Below, one piece after another: positions 59,909-64,000 of a DNA stretch of 64,000 bases. The position numbers and the translations under genes were made by a program. How positions within the stretch are numbered: the first letter of the stretch is position 1; each line of letters opens with the position of its first letter. Location of the stretch: NCBI GenBank assembly GCA_037975125.1, contig CM075860.1, positions 40,151,391 through 40,215,390 of the forward strand, given 5' to 3'. The notes beneath the pieces were generated by a model. It saw only the letters and a list, made by a program, of their open reading frames with translations, was not told the DNA's origin and did not search any database. The DNA is from Latrodectus hesperus. Taxonomy: Eukaryota; Arthropoda; Arachnida; Araneae; Theridiidae.

Positions 59909-61339
59909 ATCTGGGACTGATATTTAAATTTAGCAATTTCGGATAAATATCACTATCTTCCTATAAAATCTGCTTAAATTATTTTAAATGAACAATGACG
60001 GTGCACAACAAACATAGAGCAAATAATAACAGTAATTTGATTCATTGCAAGACGTACAGTAAAATAACGCGTATCTACATTGTAATTTTCAATTGTTAGC
60101 CTGCAATCTCAAATTAATATTTCTTTCAAAAATTAATTTGGGTTTCACACACAAGCATAAAAAATGTTTGTATAATTTTTTTGAGAAAGAAAGAATAAAT
60201 TTCAAAAGTTTAAGTTATTCTATTTACAGCTGTAAAATTGAATGAGATATAACTAATTTATATTTAATTTATGAAATATTTTTTAATGCGTCTAAACGTT
60301 TTAAAGCTTAAATATAAATGAATTTCTAACAGTTTACAATGAAACTACTTAATTAACAATTAATGATGTAATATTTTACCACAAAAATTTTCATCAAAGT
60401 AAAGATAAATTGATACTAGTTAAATTTTTTCCAATGATTAAATTTCAAGCACTTGGCAATATTAAAATATCTAAAGTATGAAATATAACCCTAATTTCTT
60501 AAGTAATTACATAAAAGAACATTTTATTCCAAAAATTAATTAAATGTATTCAATTTTATACCCGGAAGTATTATACAATGAATAAAATATTTTTAGTTTG
60601 CTTTACTATATTGAACCAGAAAACCATTACTATATTTGCTTTCTGAGCGAAACATTTTCCATGTGAATAATTCACACCAGTCATATTGGAAATTAAGCTT
60701 CTGTTTGGGTCTTTGAACGAGCCGAAGACTAATGACCTAATAGTGGTATGGTATCTACGGTTACCAAAGCATAACATGTTTACCTTAATAATTTAAAGCC
60801 ATTTCTCCTCTGGGCTGTACTTCCGCATTTAACCCTGCAACCCATGGTTTTATTACATGTATTTTTAGAGAGGTTATTGCTTTTTAATTTTCGTAAAGTC
60901 TAATAAAGTAAAGTTTAACAAAAAAGTAAATTTTAGTGATAGTTATTTTATAATTGATATTTTAAAGCCTTTTTTATGCCGCTAAATTGATTATAATTTT
61001 AACACTTTCTAACGTATTAAAAATTTCAGATAGAAATTTCGAACTTAAAGTACAAGTTTCATATAAATTTATATTTAACCACATTTATATGCTATGTAAA
61101 TATATACATTACAATAAGTTATAAATACCTATATTAATACAAAAATGATGTATGCTTATATCTACGCATGTATTTATGGAAAGGGTATATAAACATTCAT
61201 ATCCTGAAAAATTGAATCATGCTAAAATATTTTCTCCAACAAGAATCTCGAAATGCCAATTGTTCGCTAACAAATACTTTTTTTATTAAATGTTACGATT
61301 TATTAATGTTCGATATTAAAACCTAATAAGTAATAGATA
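59909..61339. other. Intron, AT-rich, nothing recognised
   Basis: No element or coding signal apart from chance frames. Confidence 0.45.
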
Positions 61340-62037
61340 CTTGCAGTGATTTTAAACTGTATATCGGTTTAGTTCATTGATTCCCAAACATTTTTTTCTC
61401 GTGAACCACTTTCAAAGTTTTTCTATTTTCTGTAGACCCCCTGCTGCTGCATTTCTATTGTATTCCCAAAACTCGTAAAAAATATCACCCTAAATTGGGA
61501 GTGTTAAGAAAAAAATAGCACATTTTTTGTGTCCTATTTATTAAAATAATACTTGTGGTTATACAAAATTATAAACATTATTTCAAACAATCAACTATTG
61601 ACAAAAAATCAACAATGAACACTGAAATGTAAATCAACAATAAAAGATAGTCATACTTTTAATGAGACGGCGCACGGACGGCACTTTTCAAGTCTCGACA
61701 TGTGGTGTACACTTGTACTATTATCTATTGTTCTATTCAATTCTGTTTTTGAACTGAATCTCGAATATATTTGTGTACCTACCTAGTGAATGATGCTTCC
61801 TGCCTACGTTGATAGGTAAATCTAAGCCAAAATGTTTGTTCTTTATTATGATAACCAGAAAATTTTGGTGGATCCCCACTTACAACTTTTGAATCCATAT
61901 TTTCTTTTCACATCTACGGGGAACCCCGTGTGGTCTCCTATGGACCCCTGGAAGTTCACCTGGACCACTTTGTGAACCTGTTGTTTAATTAGTACTGGAG
62001 CGCGAAAAATGACCATTGAGTGATAGACAAACCAAAC
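61340..62037 (+). repeat. SINE family A fragment split by a hAT element
   Basis: 61340-61374 ('cttgcagtgattttaaactg' to 'ggtttagtt') and 61983-62037 ('gtttaattagtactgg' to 'atgaccattgagtgatagac') are adjacent parts of the family A body and tail. The hAT element sits between them. Confidence 0.8.
61375..61982 (-). mobile_element. Non-autonomous hAT-like element, copy 2
   Basis: 608 bp, in reverse orientation to the copy at 25250-26014 and sharing both terminal regions with it. Left end CATTGATTCCCAAAC; right end on the minus strand AACAGGTTCACAAAG. The 8-bp flanks gtttagtt (61367-61374) and gtttaatt (61983-61990) differ at one base and correspond to GTCTAATT in the SINE consensus, confirming the insertion point. 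No transposase. Confidence 0.82.
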
Positions 62038-63290
62038 CTAGTGAGAGAAACTTTAACCGATAAACAAATCGCTGATCATATCAAATTAGCCTTCAAATTC
62101 AAAACGCGACCATAAAGCTCTCTATAAGCAAATAAACACCATCATATAAGAAGTATAATTTTATATTTGTTGAGTTTACATTCAAATTCTAGAATCAAAT
62201 TTCTAAATTTCTTTTCAAACTAATCATTTTTTGTTCATTCAAAACTCACTCATTAAAATTGTTCTTAAATTGCGTTATTTGGGCCTCAAGAATTCTATTT
62301 TTCTCAAAATAATTGGAAAAATTATCTTAGCACACATATCTGACAAAAATGGATCATATCAATTAAACATTGGTTGTATCGTTGGACATGAACTTCAAAT
62401 GTGTGTGTACGTAGTCAACATATTTTGAATATGTGCAAGGATTTTTATAGAAACTCTTCATTAGAAACCTTAAGAACTGTTAAAAAATAAAAATGCAGAT
62501 GTAAATTCCAACAAAGATTTTAAATTTTCTTAAATATAATCAATCAGGACAATAAATCGTGCATAAAATAGTGCTGTATTACTGAATTGAAATTACAGAC
62601 TAAAATAATTATTTAAAACTACTATATCTCGGCTAAAAATTATTAATATGTCATTATGTTAACTGGAGAACAATAAAAAAACTGCATTTTATACATATTT
62701 CATAAAAATTTTCATTTCTTTTAATCTTAAATAGCATTTAGCAAATTAAAATATTATTCACTTTACCAATACTTTATTAAAATATATTTTCAAACAAAAG
62801 TTTTGACTTAAGATAAAATTTAAAAAAAAGCTTTTTGATTTTATCGTAGACCCTTGTAATATAAGAATATTTATCAGAAATAGTTTGATCATATTTTGGG
62901 AGTTTTTTAAGTGACCTGAGCAATGTAGTTCCATTTTGCAGGGTAAAATGTGCAGAATAATTCATTTGTTAAAAAATATTTTAAATCTTATTTATTCGAA
63001 ATTGGCCTAATATATGATAGCATTTTTTCTTATTTTGAGCCATAAATTTTAGTTTTATGAATTTAAGAATAAATGAAATATCCAAAAGAGTTTTAAGATA
63101 AAAATACGCTGAAAATTTGAAATTTTACCACATGTTCATTAGGAAGAATGGTTGCCAGGATAAATAGTTGGAGGAATTGTAATTCCTTGTCTGTTTTAAA
63201 GTATTAAGTTTTCTCGAAAATGCTATACAAATTATACTGCATATACACAATAAAATTAAGTTATTGAATGGCATATTATTCCTTATATTT
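62038..63290. other. Intron, AT-rich, nothing recognised
   Basis: No element or coding signal identified. Confidence 0.45.
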
Positions 63291-63472
63291 GACGGCAACT
63301 ACCTGCAACCGAATAGTTAGCGCGAGGGCCCTCGGTTCAATAATCGGTATGTTCAAATTTCACTTCCAATTTGGGTGCTTCTAGTAGTTGAAAGCCCACT
63401 TTAAACTATAGGAACTAAAATAGTTAAAACTCATGAGCTAAAAATAACCGTTCAGCGATAAGCTAAGCAATA
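63291..63472 (+). repeat. SINE family A, diverged, ~250 bp before exon 2
   Basis: Head 'gacggcaactacctgcaacc', 'gaatagttagcgcgagggcc', a weakened B box, body 'ctagtagttgaaagcccact' and tail 'aaaataaccgttcagcgata'. Close to the splice acceptor but not overlapping it. Confidence 0.65.
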
Positions 63473-63724
63473 CAGTTCAAACTACGTTATTAAACAAAGT
63501 AATCAGTTATTTTACTGTACATACAAGTAAATATAAATACATTATATCATTAGATTTCGTTTACACCGAAATGTAGCAACATGTACATACAATAAATGTA
63601 TATCTGATAAATTTCGAAGTTTTATCTCGAGAAAATTTCCATATTTCTAAATATTTAATTACACGTTTAATTCTTGCATAATTTAAGCTCATGGTATTCA
63701 GTTTTTAAATGGATCTCTTTCCAG

Positions 63725-64000
63725 GTATTGGAATGGACGATTCCTTCGTTCTGTTGGCATCTTGGCGACGGACGGACCCCAAGTTAAGTGTGATGGATCG
63801 ACTTGGCGAGACCTATGCCGAAGCTGCTGTGTCTGTAACTATCACATCCCTGACGAATTTTATCAGTTTCTGGATTGGCGCGATTACTCCGTTTCCGTCT
63901 GTCCGCATTTTCTGCATTTATACCGCAACTGCTGTCCTCTTCACTTACATCTACCAAGTGACATTCTTCGGAGGCTGCATGGCCATTTCTGGGATTGCCG
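63725..64000 (+). CDS. Patched-related membrane protein, coding exon 2 (partial)
   Basis: Continues the exon starting at 1385. After completing Gly338 it encodes residues 339-429 plus one base, then the window ends, so the exon and gene are truncated at the edge. It holds the end of TM4 with the GIGMDD (GxxxDD) motif at 338-343, conserved in Patched/Dispatched/NPC1-type proteins and corresponding to the proton-relay acidic pair of RND transporters. TM5 follows at about 373-392 and TM6 at about 397-420. Together with TM2-TM4 in exon 1 this forms most of the sterol-sensing domain. The second extracellular loop and TM7-TM12 should lie downstream. Higher GC and uninterrupted family-typical residues make this a functional exon. 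Confidence 0.93.

Larger units (their letters stand above)
2397..63724 (+). other. 61,328-bp phase-1 intron of the Patched-related gene
   Basis: Donor GTAAGA at 2397 and acceptor AG at 63723-63724, preceded by a short pyrimidine stretch (ctctttcc). Joining G2396 to GT at 63725 gives Gly338 and the continuous sequence FLMLGIGMDDSF, the conserved TM4 region, so no coding exon is missing between them. The intron is AT-rich and loaded with SINEs, DNA transposons and simple repeats. I found no nested gene. Unexpressed exons, enhancers or non-coding RNAs cannot be excluded from sequence alone. Confidence 0.9.

Overview
The window looks like nuclear DNA of an arthropod, probably a chelicerate and most likely a spider. 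This is inferred from the strongly AT-rich background, one very long intron, dense tRNA-derived SINEs with GGTTCGAATCC-type B boxes, Tc1/hAT/pogo-type transposon debris and an arthropod-type TCAGTC initiator. There are no bacterial operons, CRISPR arrays or functional RNA genes that I can support.

Only one protein-coding gene can be supported. It is a plus-strand Patched-related (PTCHD3/Ptr-like) multi-pass membrane protein with a sterol-sensing domain. Its first coding exon is 1385-2396 and its next exon starts at 63725 and runs off the window end. The two exons join in phase across a single intron of 61,328 bp and rebuild the conserved GxxxDD motif of transmembrane segment 4 exactly at the junction. 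A candidate promoter lies 300-400 bp upstream: a 9-bp inverted repeat around an ATTGG, a consensus TGACGTCA site, an initiator at 1070-1075, then short upstream ORFs.

The rest (2397-63724) is intron, filled by repeats of several ages. The commonest is a ~177-bp tRNA-derived SINE (family A below, about 30 copies or fragments). Four copies (14.6, 20.2, 36.4 and 40.2 kb) still have 12-14 bp target-site duplications. Four further SINE types (B-E) are present. Some are mosaics: one 3' tail is joined to three unrelated 5' modules, and one ~255-bp module sits in two different composite elements. DNA transposons include a dead Tc1 element (54.3-55.6 kb), an internally deleted TA-flanked element keeping only the two ends of its transposase (57.6-58.4 kb), three hAT-like elements (25.3, 37.6, 61.4 kb; the last splits a SINE) and a pogo/Tigger-like remnant (38.7-39.5 kb).

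The intron also holds a (TA)n array with repeated TAATATTACGTGG cores, a 31-bp minisatellite, several near-perfect hairpins and some GC-richer islands that are candidates for regulatory DNA. No second gene is recognisable inside the intron. Family letters A-E and module names are my own labels; none has been compared with a repeat database.
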